Positions 53,866-62,396 of a stretch of DNA of 64,000 nucleotides are shown in pieces (within the stretch, counting starts at the first letter, position 1; every line of letters begins with the position of its first letter). The notes under the pieces are model-generated. The model had not been told where the DNA came from, did no database searches, and was given only the letters and a program-made list of their open reading frames with translations. Origin of the DNA: Comamonadaceae bacterium ALPHA2B (GTDB taxonomy: Bacteria > Pseudomonadota > Gammaproteobacteria > Burkholderiales > Burkholderiaceae_C); assembly GCA_005503065.1 (NCBI GenBank), contig SCOE01000005.1:1-64000 (forward strand), in the 5' to 3' direction. Position numbers and translations under genes: made by a program.

Positions 53866-54843
53866 TCAGAACAATTGCATCACCGACAACGCGACAGCGC
53901 GGCCAAGAGCCAGCGGCACTCCGTTGCCAATCTGGCGCGCTATTGACGCGCGATCGCCATGGAACTCCCACGAATCCGGGATGCCCTGAATACGCGCACC
54001 TTCGCGCAGCGTGAGCACACGATGCTCCGTCGGGTGGATGTATCGACCCTTGGACGCATTCTGGAACGAGCAACGAAGTGTATTGGCAGGAGCATCGAAG
54101 TCCATTCGACCCCATACATCCGTTGCCTGACACCCCATACGTGACCACGAAGGCGGGCACAGGTCAGGTGCCCGCCGCATAACGTCGCGCTTGTCTCCCT
54201 TCGGAGGAATCTTCTTGAAGCGAGCGAGAGCCAACGCGCCAGGCACAGGGGCCACATGCAATCCGCCCGCTTGGGGCTTCAATGGCAAGCCGTCGAACGC
54301 TTCTCGCACGGTCCTGTGGATCCGCGCCGTAGGTGTCGGCATTGAGGGCAAACCGATGCGCGAAAAGATTCCGAACGCCCGCATACGCAGTTGAGGAGCG
54401 CCGAAGTCTGCAGCGTTGAGAATCCACTCCGCGCTCTCGTAGCCTTGGTTGCGCATACGGCGCTTCAACGTACGCCAAAAGCGCGACTTCAAGAAAGGCG
54501 GCACGTTCTCAACCACCACCACGGTCGGATTGCCAGTCGCTGCCCAGTCAGCGATGCAGAGGGATAACGCATTCCGCTCGTCGAAATGATCGCGTTTTCC
54601 TAATGTGCTGAATCCCTGACACGGAGGACCGGCAAGCAGCAAATCGGCGCAAACGTCGCTGTGAACATCCCTCACGTCGGCGCCCATCGCATCAGCTCCG
54701 ACGTTTGCCATGAAGGTCGCCCGTGCTCGCGGATCAGCCTCTACGGCAAGTGCAGTGCGCACTCCGAATTCCTTGAAAGAATATCCAAGGAGCCCTGCTC
54801 CGGAGAAGAGATCGATGGATTTGAGCTCAGCTCGATGATTCAC
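53866..54843 (-). CDS. DNA (cytosine-5-) methyltransferase
   Basis: A 325-residue m5C methyltransferase. Motif I LFSGAGLLG, motif IV GPPCQGFS with catalytic C75, motif VI VENVPP (E112), motif VIII QLRMRAFG and motif X RQIGNGVP are intact; the target-recognition region (about 200-255) is short. The recognition sequence cannot be read. The GTG at 54843 is chosen because homology begins just after it and it lies inside a palindrome that also adjoins the divergent XRE gene. An upstream in-frame start (54909) would lie within that gene. Confidence 0.92.
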   Translation of the reverse strand: MNHRAELKSIDLFSGAGLLGYSFKEFGVRTALAVEADPRARATFMANVGADAMGADVRDVHSDVCADLLLAGPPCQGFSTLGKRDHFDERNALSLCIADWAATGNPTVVVVENVPPFLKSRFWRTLKRRMRNQGYESAEWILNAADFGAPQLRMRAFGIFSRIGLPSMPTPTARIHRTVREAFDGLPLKPQAGGLHVAPVPGALALARFKKIPPKGDKRDVMRRAPDLCPPSWSRMGCQATDVWGRMDFDAPANTLRCSFQNASKGRYIHPTEHRVLTLREGARIQGIPDSWEFHGDRASIARQIGNGVPLALGRAVALSVMQLF

Positions 54844-54853
54844 ACAATGAATC
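54837..54853. promoter_or_regulatory. Operator candidate GATTCA-N5-TGAATC, site 1
   Basis: A perfect 6+6 inverted repeat with a 5-bp centre. It covers the proposed GTG start of the methyltransferase and ends 9 bp before the ATG of the divergent XRE gene, in the region of overlapping divergent promoters. Position and symmetry suit the XRE controller. Confidence 0.7.
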
Positions 54854-54862
54854 TTATCGTAT

Positions 54863-55219
54863 ATGCTGCGCTCTATGCAAGAAGTTCCGGCGGACCCGGC
54901 GGCGATCATCCTCAGAGCCCGAAAAATTGTCGGCGAGACGCAACGAGAATTCGCGGCCCGCCTGGGCAGTGCTCAGTCTCTTGTCTGCAAGTACGAGCGT
55001 GGCGAAGTCTCGCCGCCTGCCGACCTTCTGATTCAATGTATGAATCTAATTCGAGTCGGCATACCAGACATCAGCGAGGAAGATCTCGCCACGCTAGTCA
55101 GGACGCGTTTGAGGGGCGCTCGTATGGCTCCAGCACGGCTGGCCGTCGCGAACCTGATTCAGTGCATTCCTGAAAGCCGGCCTCAGTCAACTCGACGTCG
55201 GCCTCCCACTTCTGAGTAG
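54863..55219 (+). CDS. XRE-family controller of the methylation module
   Basis: A 118-residue helix-turn-helix protein (HTH about residues 16-62: RKIVGETQREFAARLGSAQSL, then CKYERGEVSPP). An alternative ATG at 54875 gives 114 residues. No SD sequence precedes either ATG, so a leaderless transcript, common for controller (C) proteins of restriction-modification systems, is possible. It is divergent from the methyltransferase and its stop is 23 bp from the end of the convergent ATPase-nuclease gene. The C-terminal 50 residues are Arg-rich without clear homology. Confidence 0.82.
   Translation: MLRSMQEVPADPAAIILRARKIVGETQREFAARLGSAQSLVCKYERGEVSPPADLLIQCMNLIRVGIPDISEEDLATLVRTRLRGARMAPARLAVANLIQCIPESRPQSTRRRPPTSE
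55030..55046. promoter_or_regulatory. Operator candidate GATTCA-N5-TGAATC, site 2
   Basis: A second exact copy of the 6+6 inverted repeat, inside the XRE coding sequence (codons for LIQCMN), 193 bp centre to centre from site 1. Only the 5-bp spacers differ. Two-site control with DNA looping is possible. Confidence 0.6.
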
Positions 55220-55242
55220 CTCAGCTGCACAGCCCTGTGCGG

Positions 55243-57576
55243 CTACCCGCTGCTCTTCTCTGCTGACGCGGGAGATGTGGGTACAGCGACCTCGGAAAAT
55301 GCCAGTTCTTCTGCAGCGTCTGACCGCGGCGCATTTGCCTGCGCGTCGGCTGTGGCTCCTTCTACTTCGCCTTCTTCGAGTGCCCTCTCGAATGCGTCAA
55401 TAGCGTCTGAGTGGATCGCCTGTGCCCTCTGGAGGAGATGCTCGAGGCCCAATACCTCCCAGGCGGTCTTTGCATCCCATTCCTTGCTGATTGCATAGAG
55501 AAGATCGCGCTGGCCACTCGCCCTCGTCTCAGGATCAGGCATTGCGCCGATGAGGTAACCGTGAACCGTGACTTTGACTTTGAGCTCCGTTTCGACGAAC
55601 TCTTCGACCCGCCGCATGTAGCTCTTGAGTTGCTGGAGGTGAGCGTTTTCGAGCGGAATAGTTGGGGACTTGAACTCGACGATCGTGATGACGTGCGGTG
55701 CGGCAGTATCTGACATCAGAAAGACGAGATCCGGACGATCCTTGTCCGCCTTCTCTTCTTCCGTGACGATCGATGCGAACTTGTCGACTTTGAGAACCTT
55801 TGCAAGCTTGCTTGCCAGCTTGTTGAGGTCCTCATCGCTGGTCAGGTACTTCGAGTACTCCGGCTTGATCAGCCAAGGTTCGTCCTTGAAGAGCTGGTGC
55901 AGTTCGGCTTCGATGCCTTTCTTGCGCCACAGTTCTTCGCCCTTCTCGATCAGCTTCCGAAGGCTGATGATCCCGGAGCGACGGCCGCGATAGAGCTTAA
56001 GCGCGTCGCTGCGCTCGATGTCCGCTAGCTCCAGCAACTCTCCGGCGATTTGATGAACGGTCTGCGGATCAGTCTGGAGCTCAATCAGCCGAATCAGGAC
56101 CTCTCCGGCACTGACGGAACTGACTACCAGCGGCGCGAGTTCCTTAAATTCGACACTGTCCGTGCCGTGCCGCAAAGCGATCGTTCGAAGCAGCTTGCCT
56201 GCCGGTGCGCGGCTGCGCTTGGGAAGGCTCTCGATGATTCGGTTCATCCGCTTGCCTTCCTCGTTGGACTGAATCTCGCCGTCAACCTTCGACTCTCTGT
56301 GTTTCGCGTGCGCGGCGAGCCCTGTCTTCATCAAGTCCGACACATGCGTGAGGATCGCTTCAACGACGTCGTTGTCCTCGCGCAGCTGCGTGCGGTTGGT
56401 ATTCACGAAGTCGACCCCGAGTTGGTCGAGCGTATCGGCTACCACCACACACTCAAGGTAGTCCTGCGCATGGAAGTTGTGCATACCAGTGCCCAGCTTG
56501 AAAAGCGATGGTCCTGCGGCCAAGCGCTTGTTGCAGTAGATGCGCGCGCCGCGCTTCCCCGCAGGCAAATGATCGCCGGACTGGCGGAATCGAACTGCGT
56601 ACCTGATGGGCAATGTGCCTACATCCGGAATGTTGACGTAGTCCTCTACCATACCGTCAGGCGAGGCGGTAGCCGCCGACGGAAAGACGAAATCGTATGC
56701 GACAGGGGCAGCCTCGATCTTGTTGCCGTTCAACAAGATCAGGAAGTCATCCGCCTCAATGCCGTAAAAGGCCTCGGCCAAGGTATTGGCGATCTTGTCC
56801 TGTCGAGAACGGACCGCGTCAGGCTTGAGGCCTTTGAGCGTGATGGTCGTGCCGCTGGCCTCGATGTCAGCGTCGCTCTCGTATTCGGCAGGGATGGCGA
56901 TTTCGCCAAGGTTCTCCACGTTCGCGAGTGCTGCAGCGTCCAGAGTGAAGACAGTCGCGAAGTCGTGCCCCGCTCGCTTCGTTCTGACAATGACTTGGCC
57001 GGCTATTCCGAATCCTGCAAGCTTACCGAGGCCCTTACGCCCCATCACCGGACGTTTGCCGCCTTCTGACTTCAGGTTCGTCTCTTCACCCGCGGCATCC
57101 GCACGGCGGCGTCGGTTGATTGGCAAGAACTTTTGGGCCACGTCTTCGGGGCTCATGCCGTGACCGTAGTCGTGGATGACGATCGCCAGATCTCCGGGGA
57201 GCGTCTTCTTGTACAGCGACACGTCCGGCGGAGCGATGGCGCCGACGATGGCTGGAGCGGCATCACCGCCGTCCGATAGCGCGGCGAGACTGCCCTCCGG
57301 ACTCCCGTTCGTAGTAGCCGCCGTGGCAGGTTCAGCTACCGCTTTTTTCGCTTCCGCCTTCGCCTTCTTGTCGGCCTCTTTTAGCGCCAGTCGCTGAGCT
57401 TCGATCTCTTCGAACGGAATCGTGACTTCGACCTTCGGCGCGTTGCCATCGTACGCGTTTGCGACAAACTCAACCAAGCATTTGCCCAGCGTGGTGTACA
57501 TATTGATGCCGAGGGCTTCGAGCATGCCGCCTTGGATAGCGAGCTTGAACTGGGCAGGTTTGACGAGAGCAGCCAT
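55243..57576 (-). CDS. GHKL ATPase fused to a PD-(D/E)XK-like nuclease (restriction-type effector)
   Basis: A 777-residue protein. The N-terminal GHKL (Hsp90/MutL/histidine-kinase-type) ATPase has the N box (E36, N40, D43 in CLVEFVANAYDG), G1 box DYGHG (136-140) and G2 box GRKGLGKLAGFG (179-190). A charged Ala/Lys insert fills about 57-115. Near residue 613-638 are RPDLVF and VEFKSP, which fit D616, E634 and K636 of a PD-(D/E)XK nuclease (DUF4263-like). GHKL ATPases with methyltransferases and nucleases have been proposed as restriction components (MutL/MORC-like). Here it converges with the XRE controller; no adjacent separate restriction gene is seen, so it is the probable restricting part. 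Confidence 0.82.
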   Translation of the reverse strand: MAALVKPAQFKLAIQGGMLEALGINMYTTLGKCLVEFVANAYDGNAPKVEVTIPFEEIEAQRLALKEADKKAKAEAKKAVAEPATAATTNGSPEGSLAALSDGGDAAPAIVGAIAPPDVSLYKKTLPGDLAIVIHDYGHGMSPEDVAQKFLPINRRRRADAAGEETNLKSEGGKRPVMGRKGLGKLAGFGIAGQVIVRTKRAGHDFATVFTLDAAALANVENLGEIAIPAEYESDADIEASGTTITLKGLKPDAVRSRQDKIANTLAEAFYGIEADDFLILLNGNKIEAAPVAYDFVFPSAATASPDGMVEDYVNIPDVGTLPIRYAVRFRQSGDHLPAGKRGARIYCNKRLAAGPSLFKLGTGMHNFHAQDYLECVVVADTLDQLGVDFVNTNRTQLREDNDVVEAILTHVSDLMKTGLAAHAKHRESKVDGEIQSNEEGKRMNRIIESLPKRSRAPAGKLLRTIALRHGTDSVEFKELAPLVVSSVSAGEVLIRLIELQTDPQTVHQIAGELLELADIERSDALKLYRGRRSGIISLRKLIEKGEELWRKKGIEAELHQLFKDEPWLIKPEYSKYLTSDEDLNKLASKLAKVLKVDKFASIVTEEEKADKDRPDLVFLMSDTAAPHVITIVEFKSPTIPLENAHLQQLKSYMRRVEEFVETELKVKVTVHGYLIGAMPDPETRASGQRDLLYAISKEWDAKTAWEVLGLEHLLQRAQAIHSDAIDAFERALEEGEVEGATADAQANAPRSDAAEELAFSEVAVPTSPASAEKSSG

Positions 57577-57810
57577 GGTTGTCGTGACCGAATATGAGTC
57601 GTGTATCTCATTGTCTCAGACCATTGCGGGGTCGCTCCCAACACATGAGTTCACCGCGACGGCACGGCTTTCCGTGCAGATCTCTGGGCCTGACAGCCTG
57701 GGCACTACCTTTCACACGCGAGCAGTGATGGCCGTTCCGTGTCGACCGCATGTCGGTGGTGGGTTTGCAATCCCTTCACCGTATCACGACGTGCTCCCCC
57801 TTCTAGGGCG
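57577..57810. other. Gene-free stretch upstream of the ATPase and of leader B
   Basis: No gene. It must carry the leftward promoter for the ATPase-nuclease gene; no clear -35/-10 pair could be picked. It marks the right edge of the restriction-like cargo, where element backbone sequence resumes. Confidence 0.4.
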
Positions 57811-57933
57811 GCGCGCCGCTGGCGCTTGCGGCCTGGCGGCCGTCCGCGGTTGCGCCTTCGACCCCTGACGGCGTGCGCTGCGTCGTGCCGGTCACGGTTC
57901 CGGGCAATCCCGCCCGAGCAACCGGAGACCATC
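57811..57933 (+). repeat. Conserved leader, copy B
   Basis: Related to the radC leader: GCGGCCTGGCGGCCGTC, GACGGCGTGCGCTGCGTCG, GTGCCGGTC, and the hairpin CGGGC-AATCCC-GCCCG at 57901-57916, ending at the ATG at 57934. Confidence 0.7.
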
Positions 57934-58328
57934 ATGGACGACAAATCCTACGTTTCGCTGAAACAACGCCTGTGCCTCGTGTGCAGCACTTTTTTCGACA
58001 CTCGCAACCTGCTGCTGGACAAGCGCCTGCGCGCGAGCATGAAGCGCCGCACGACGACGGGCTGGGCCTGTGTCCCGAGCACCAGAGGCTGGCCGATGAA
58101 GGCTTCGTCGCGCTGGTCGAATGCGATCCGCAGCGAAGCGGTGCGCCAGCGGCCAATGGCAACTTGAAACCCGAGCAGGCGTATCGCATGGGGCGGCTGG
58201 CGCATCTCAAGCGCGAAGCGTTCGCCCGGCTGTTCAACGTGCCGATCACCGAGAAGCAGACGTGCGTTTTTGTCGAGCCGGGCGTGATCGAGCAGTTGCA
58301 GTCGATGGTGCCGCCGACCACGGATTGA
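57934..58328 (+). pseudogene. Element-conserved hypothetical gene with a frameshift
   Basis: The first frame gives MDDKSYVSLKQRLCLVCSTF...KRRTTTGW; after position about 58066 the sense continues in another frame as LCPEHQRLADEGFVALVEC, LKPEQAYRMGRLAHLKREAF and ends VEPGVIEQLQSMV. Restoring one G in the GGG at 58064-58066 (TGG-GGC) would join the two halves into a protein of about 131 residues. A CxxC (CLVC) and a later Cys suggest metal binding. Family members are common on such elements; function unknown. The indel may be real or a sequencing error. Confidence 0.75.
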
Positions 58329-58865
58329 TCACTCGCTGAAGCCCTCGGTGCGTCGTCCTTCGTGGCCGGCGCACCTTTTCTTTGGCTGCGCCTGGTGTCG
58401 ATGCTTCGCGCCTGCGGCGCTGCGCTTGCCTCCGGGGGATCGACGGGTCAGCCCATCCCCGCCGCGCTTCGCTTGGCGCCCCCTGCAAGCCCGCCGAACC
58501 GGTGATGCCGGATCGGCCGGTTCTTCCTGTCTTTCGTGTCGAACGGGTTCTCTTCGGTGGCGCTGAGCGCCACCTGCGCGCCGCCTGCGGCGGCTTGCCT
58601 GGCCTTTGCGGGCGCTCCTCCCGTCAAGGGCCGCTGCGGCGCCCGTGTCCTCGGCTTCGCCTGCGGGCCGCGCCAGCGCCTTCGCTTCCTCCCTTGACGG
58701 CGCACCCGCGCCGGCCCCAGCCGGCCGTCATGGCCGCGAAAGCGCTTCGCGGCCCCTGCGGAGCCCGAACTTCCAAGGAGAGCGCCTATGCAGATCAGCC
58801 AATGAATCCACCCCTTTTCCCTTTCTTTCATTCACCACGTCCCCGCGCGGGACAGGAGATTTCAC
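58329..58865. other. Gene-free stretch upstream of parB with a coupled mini-frame
   Basis: No recognised protein. It holds a 10-bp inverted repeat CCGTCAAGGG (58621-58630) / CCCTTGACGG (58691-58700). At 58789, after AAGGAG, a five-codon frame MQISQ ends in an ATGA that starts a further short frame running into the parB start region, which may be a translational leader. Confidence 0.4.
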
Positions 58866-60953
58866 ATGAACACCGTTTCCCATTCCGAAGTCCAAGCCGT
58901 GGCCGCTGCGGCGGCTGCCGCCGCCAGCGCCCCGGCGCAGGCCGAGGCCCAGGCCACCACCGTGCCGGAGGTGGCACCCTATGAACTGCACCTGATCGCG
59001 CTGTCCAAGCTGCGGCCGTCCAATCGCAACGTGCGCAAGAGCGGCGGCACCAGCATTCCCTCGCTCGCATCGAGCATCCTGCGCGTCGGGCTGTTGCAGA
59101 ACCTGACCGTCATCGCCTCGCCCGATGGCGAGTCCTTCGAGGTGGTGGCGGGCAAGCGGCGGCTGGCGGCCTTGAAGCTGCTGGCCAAGCGCCGCAGGAT
59201 CGGGCGCGATCATCCGGTGCCCTGTCTGCTGGTGCCGGACGCTTCGGCGCGCACCGTGAGCCTGACGGAGAACGTGCAGCGGGTCTCGATGGGGGCCATC
59301 GAGGAACTGCGGGCCTGGAAGGCGCTGGCGGCCGAAGGCCGTGCCATCGAGGACATTGCGGCGGATTTCGGCGTCACGCCGCTGGTGGTGCGGCGGCGGC
59401 TCAGGCTTGCCAACGTCTCGCCCCGGCTGCTGTCCGCGTGCGAGGCCGGGGAGGTCTCCATCGAGCAGTTGATGGCGCTGGCGATCACGGATGACCACAA
59501 GGCCCAGGAGGCGGCATGGTTCGAAGCCCCGCAGTGGCAGCGCAGCCCGGATGCGCTGCGCGAGCACCTGACGCAGGACGAGATCGACGCCAGCCGCGAT
59601 CCGGTGGCGCGCTTCGTCGGGGTGGAGACCTACGAGGCGGCGGGCGGCGGCATCCGGCGCGACCTGTTCGCGGACGAGCAAAACGGCGTGTTCCTTGCCG
59701 ATGCCGGCCTGCTGGAGTCACTGGCGCGGGACCAACTGGAAGCGGTGGCCGATGCGGTGCGGGCCGAGGGCTGGCGCTGGGTGGAGGCCGTGCCGCGTGC
59801 CACGTCAGCGGAACTGCATCAGTTCCAGCGGGCGCGGCCCACGCGCCGGGCGCCCGGCAAGGCCGAGGCCAAACGCATCGCCAAGCTGGAAGCCGAGCAG
59901 GCGCGCATCCGGAACCGGCTCCATGATGAGGACACCGGCCTGTCCGACGGCGGCGCGCAAGCGCTGCATGAGGAACTCGACCGGCTGCGCGATGAACGGG
60001 ACGCCATCGAGCAGGGGCTGCTGGTGTATGCACCGGGTGTGGTGCCGCTGGCCGGGGCCGTGGTGTCGATCGACCATGCGGGCGCGCTGGTGGTGCATCG
60101 CGGGCTGCTGCGCGAGGAGCAGGCCAAGGCGCTGCGGGAGCAGGCACGGCAGGAGGTCGGACAGGCGAGCGATGCGAGCGGCAGCGGCGACGGCGCCGCC
60201 GACGCGGAGCCAATGGGGCCGGGTATCTCGGAGAAGTTGGCCCGGCGCTTGAGCGCGCACCGCACCGTGGCCTTGCAGGCCGAGGTGGCGCGGCATCCCC
60301 GCGTGGCGCTGGTGGCCCTGGTGCATGTGCTGGCGCACCGGGTCATCCTGGACGGCTACGGCGGAGCGTCCATCAACATCAGCGCCTCACCGCAGGACAG
60401 GCTGTCGCAGATCGCGCCGGACATTGACGAGTCCCCGGCGGCGCAGGGGCTGGAACGCGTGCGCGAGGCCTGGGTGGCGCGGCTGCCGTCCGATCCCGAG
60501 GCGCTGTTCGGCGAACTGCTGGCGATGGAGCGGGAGGAACTGCTGTCGCTGCTGGCGCTGTGCGTAGGCCGCACCGTCGCGGCATTCGCGTCGAAGGAAA
60601 CCGAAGTGCCTGCCCTGGCGCTGGCCCGAGCCGTGGGCCTGGACATGCACGGCTGGTGGACGCCCACGGCGGCGGGCTACTTCGGCCACGTATCCAAGGC
60701 CAAAGCGCTGGAGGCGGTGCGGGTGTTCGCGCCGGGCGAAGTGCACCGCCTCGCCAAGCTCAAGAAGGCGCAGATCGCCGCCGAGGCCGAGCGGCTGGCG
60801 GCAGGTTCCGGGTGGTTGCCGGCGATGTTCAGGACGCCGGAGGAAGCGGCCATCGGGCAGGCTGATGCCGAACCGGAAGTAGAGGCAGGCGCCGAAGCCG
60901 AAATCGATGTGGACGCCGAAGGCGCGGAGGAAGAAGCGCACGCCACGGCGTGA
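58866..60953 (+). CDS. parB: ParB/RepB-type partition protein of the element
   Basis: A 695-residue ParB-like protein. The N-terminal ParB/Srx domain (about residues 40-130) has the VVAGKRRLAALKLL and LTENVQRVSM motifs; the HTH region follows (IADFGVTPLVVRRRLRLANV). The rest is long, charged and partly coiled (about 320-400), well beyond the ~300 residues of chromosomal ParB, as in ParB homologues of integrative elements. It probably helps to maintain or regulate the element. GGAG lies 8-9 nt before the ATG. No parA is in the window. Confidence 0.9.
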   Translation: MNTVSHSEVQAVAAAAAAAASAPAQAEAQATTVPEVAPYELHLIALSKLRPSNRNVRKSGGTSIPSLASSILRVGLLQNLTVIASPDGESFEVVAGKRRLAALKLLAKRRRIGRDHPVPCLLVPDASARTVSLTENVQRVSMGAIEELRAWKALAAEGRAIEDIAADFGVTPLVVRRRLRLANVSPRLLSACEAGEVSIEQLMALAITDDHKAQEAAWFEAPQWQRSPDALREHLTQDEIDASRDPVARFVGVETYEAAGGGIRRDLFADEQNGVFLADAGLLESLARDQLEAVADAVRAEGWRWVEAVPRATSAELHQFQRARPTRRAPGKAEAKRIAKLEAEQARIRNRLHDEDTGLSDGGAQALHEELDRLRDERDAIEQGLLVYAPGVVPLAGAVVSIDHAGALVVHRGLLREEQAKALREQARQEVGQASDASGSGDGAADAEPMGPGISEKLARRLSAHRTVALQAEVARHPRVALVALVHVLAHRVILDGYGGASINISASPQDRLSQIAPDIDESPAAQGLERVREAWVARLPSDPEALFGELLAMEREELLSLLALCVGRTVAAFASKETEVPALALARAVGLDMHGWWTPTAAGYFGHVSKAKALEAVRVFAPGEVHRLAKLKKAQIAAEAERLAAGSGWLPAMFRTPEEAAIGQADAEPEVEAGAEAEIDVDAEGAEEEAHATA

Positions 60954-60960
60954 GCCTGTG

Positions 60961-60983
60961 CCCCGGCTTCGGCCGGGGCTTTT
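60961..60983 (+). terminator. Rho-independent terminator after parB
   Basis: A perfect 7-bp stem CCCCGGC-TTCG-GCCGGGG followed by CTTTT, seven bases after the parB stop. Confidence 0.88.
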
Positions 60984-61679
60984 GCCGCGCCTCGGCCCAA
61001 GGCCTCGGCGCGGCGCGCGCGGCAGGTGTGCCGCGCGCGATGGGAACCCGACTCCCAAACCCCGACGCCAGCGGGCGTGGCCCGCGCATCAGCCAGGCGC
61101 CCCGCCGGTGCGGGGCGCGGGACATTCAGTGGCCCGCTGAGCGAGTGTGCAGGGGCATGCCGTCCTCGCCTTCGACCAGGCAGTCGCACGGTGAACGGCG
61201 ACGGGACGCCGACGGGTTGGACGGTGGACGGAACTTGCGCAGGCGGCCCGGCTGTCAGGCGGGAACGATGCGGCGGTGCGTGGTGCCTTGCCGGGTGGTC
61301 AGCCGGCTTGGCATTCGGCGTGGCCGAATCCATGCCGGAACACTGCCGGGCGGCGGCGGTGCGTGAGCCATGCTGGTGTCCTGCGAGGTCTGGTCCGCTC
61401 CCACGGCCTTGTATTTGCCGTGAATCCTGGCGCGGGCACGGCGCACTCCCGCTGGTCAGGGCGCCTCGGGCTTGATCGCCGCAACCGGCCCGCCCAACAA
61501 GTTTCCCCTGCGCTGCGCGCATTCCTCGCGAGGCAAATTTCTTGGGCCTGCCGGTCCTCCACTGCGTTGCGGCCTTTCATTGCATTGCAGGTGCGGCGCG
61601 CCCGGCACCTTGCCTGATCGGATCACGCCAAGGCCGCGATGGGCGCGGACCTGGATCAACCTCGAAGGAGATTTCAATC
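60984..61679. other. Gene-free stretch between parB and DUF736
   Basis: About 700 bp without a credible gene; possible frames have shadow-like composition. The right third contains a long imperfect inverted repeat (listed separately), and AAGGAG for the DUF736 gene near 61665. Confidence 0.4.
61484..61556. repeat. Long imperfect inverted repeat
   Basis: Arms of about 25 bp match at about 21 positions (left begins ACCGGCCCGCCCAA; right, read in reverse complement, begins ACCGGCAGGCCCAA), separated by about 22 bp. It could form a cruciform or RNA hairpin upstream of DUF736. Role unknown: an element recombination, transfer-origin or partition site are all possible. Confidence 0.55.
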
Positions 61680-61988
61680 ATGGCTCACATCGGCACTTTC
61701 ACCGCACAGAACGGCAGCTACACCGGCACGGTCCGGACCCTCACGCTGAACGTGAAGGTCAAGATCGTTCCGACCGACAAGGGCAGCGAGCACGCACCGG
61801 ACTACCGCATCGTCGCCGCCGGCGGATTCGACATCGGGGCCGGCTGGCGCAAGGTCAGCCGCGCCGACCGTCCCTACCTGTCGGTGACCCTCGATGACCC
61901 GTCGTTCCCCGCGACGATCTACGCCCGCCTGGTCGAAGGCGAGGACGGCGCGCACAACCTGATCTGGTCGCGCAGCAAGGGCGACTGA
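61680..61988 (+). CDS. DUF736 family protein
   Basis: A 102-residue DUF736 protein (MAHIGTFTAQNGSYTGTVRTL, then APDYRIVAAGGFDIGAGW). The family is small, single-domain and almost confined to plasmids and integrative elements; function unknown. AAGGAG precedes the ATG and a strong hairpin follows. Confidence 0.92.
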   Translation: MAHIGTFTAQNGSYTGTVRTLTLNVKVKIVPTDKGSEHAPDYRIVAAGGFDIGAGWRKVSRADRPYLSVTLDDPSFPATIYARLVEGEDGAHNLIWSRSKGD

Positions 61989-61999
61989 ACGCCGCCCTG

Positions 62000-62027
62000 G
62001 GCGCCCCGCTTCGGCGGGGCGCCTTGT
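62000..62027 (+). terminator. Terminator-like hairpin after DUF736
   Basis: A perfect 10-bp stem GGCGCCCCGC-TTCG-GCGGGGCGCC followed by TTGT, 11 bases after the DUF736 stop. The T tract is short, so termination may be partial. Confidence 0.7.
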
Positions 62028-62057
62028 CGTGCTCGGCGCGGTCCGCGCGTGAAGGCT

Positions 62058-62194
62058 TCACTTCGATGAGGCCGCCCGCATCGTCGTATAGCCGGCTTCG
62101 CTGAACTGCGCTTCTGCTTTTCTATGGCTTCGCGCTTTGCCGTGAAGGCGTGGAGCCGCTTCTGTGCTTCGTCGGGCTTCAGCAGATGCGCCAT
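62058..62194 (-). pseudogene. Possible small frameshifted gene
   Basis: On the minus strand an ATG at 62194 starts MAHLLKPDEAQKRLHAFTAK, plausible lysine-rich coding sequence; after about 27 codons the sense seems to shift frame to AEAQFSEAGYTTMRAASSK and a stop at 62058. Restoring one G in GAAAAGCAG would connect them into about 46 residues. Not recognised; may be a chance pattern. Confidence 0.3.
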
Positions 62195-62396
62195 GGCGGT
62201 TTGGCGATTCCGTGCGTCTGCGGCGATGCCGCACCGCGCTCTTGTGCTGCGCATCGAGCCGCCTGGCGTCTCGACCCGTCGGGCGCCGATCGCTGACGCC
62301 TGCGCGCCTGCGGCGCTGCGCGCTTCGCTTGCGAGGCTGCAGGAGATGGCGGAACTGGGCTGGCTTGCTGTGGCCCCATCGTGCCACGGCGTTCTG
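62195..62396. other. Gene-free stretch upstream of leader C
   Basis: No credible gene. Its sequence partly resembles the region preceding the radC leader, suggesting a larger diverged duplication. Confidence 0.35.

Noticed and set aside
55150-55170. Third GATTCA operator near the end of the XRE gene
   Set aside because: Only the left arm GATTCA is present; the right arm reads TTCCTG instead of TGAATC.
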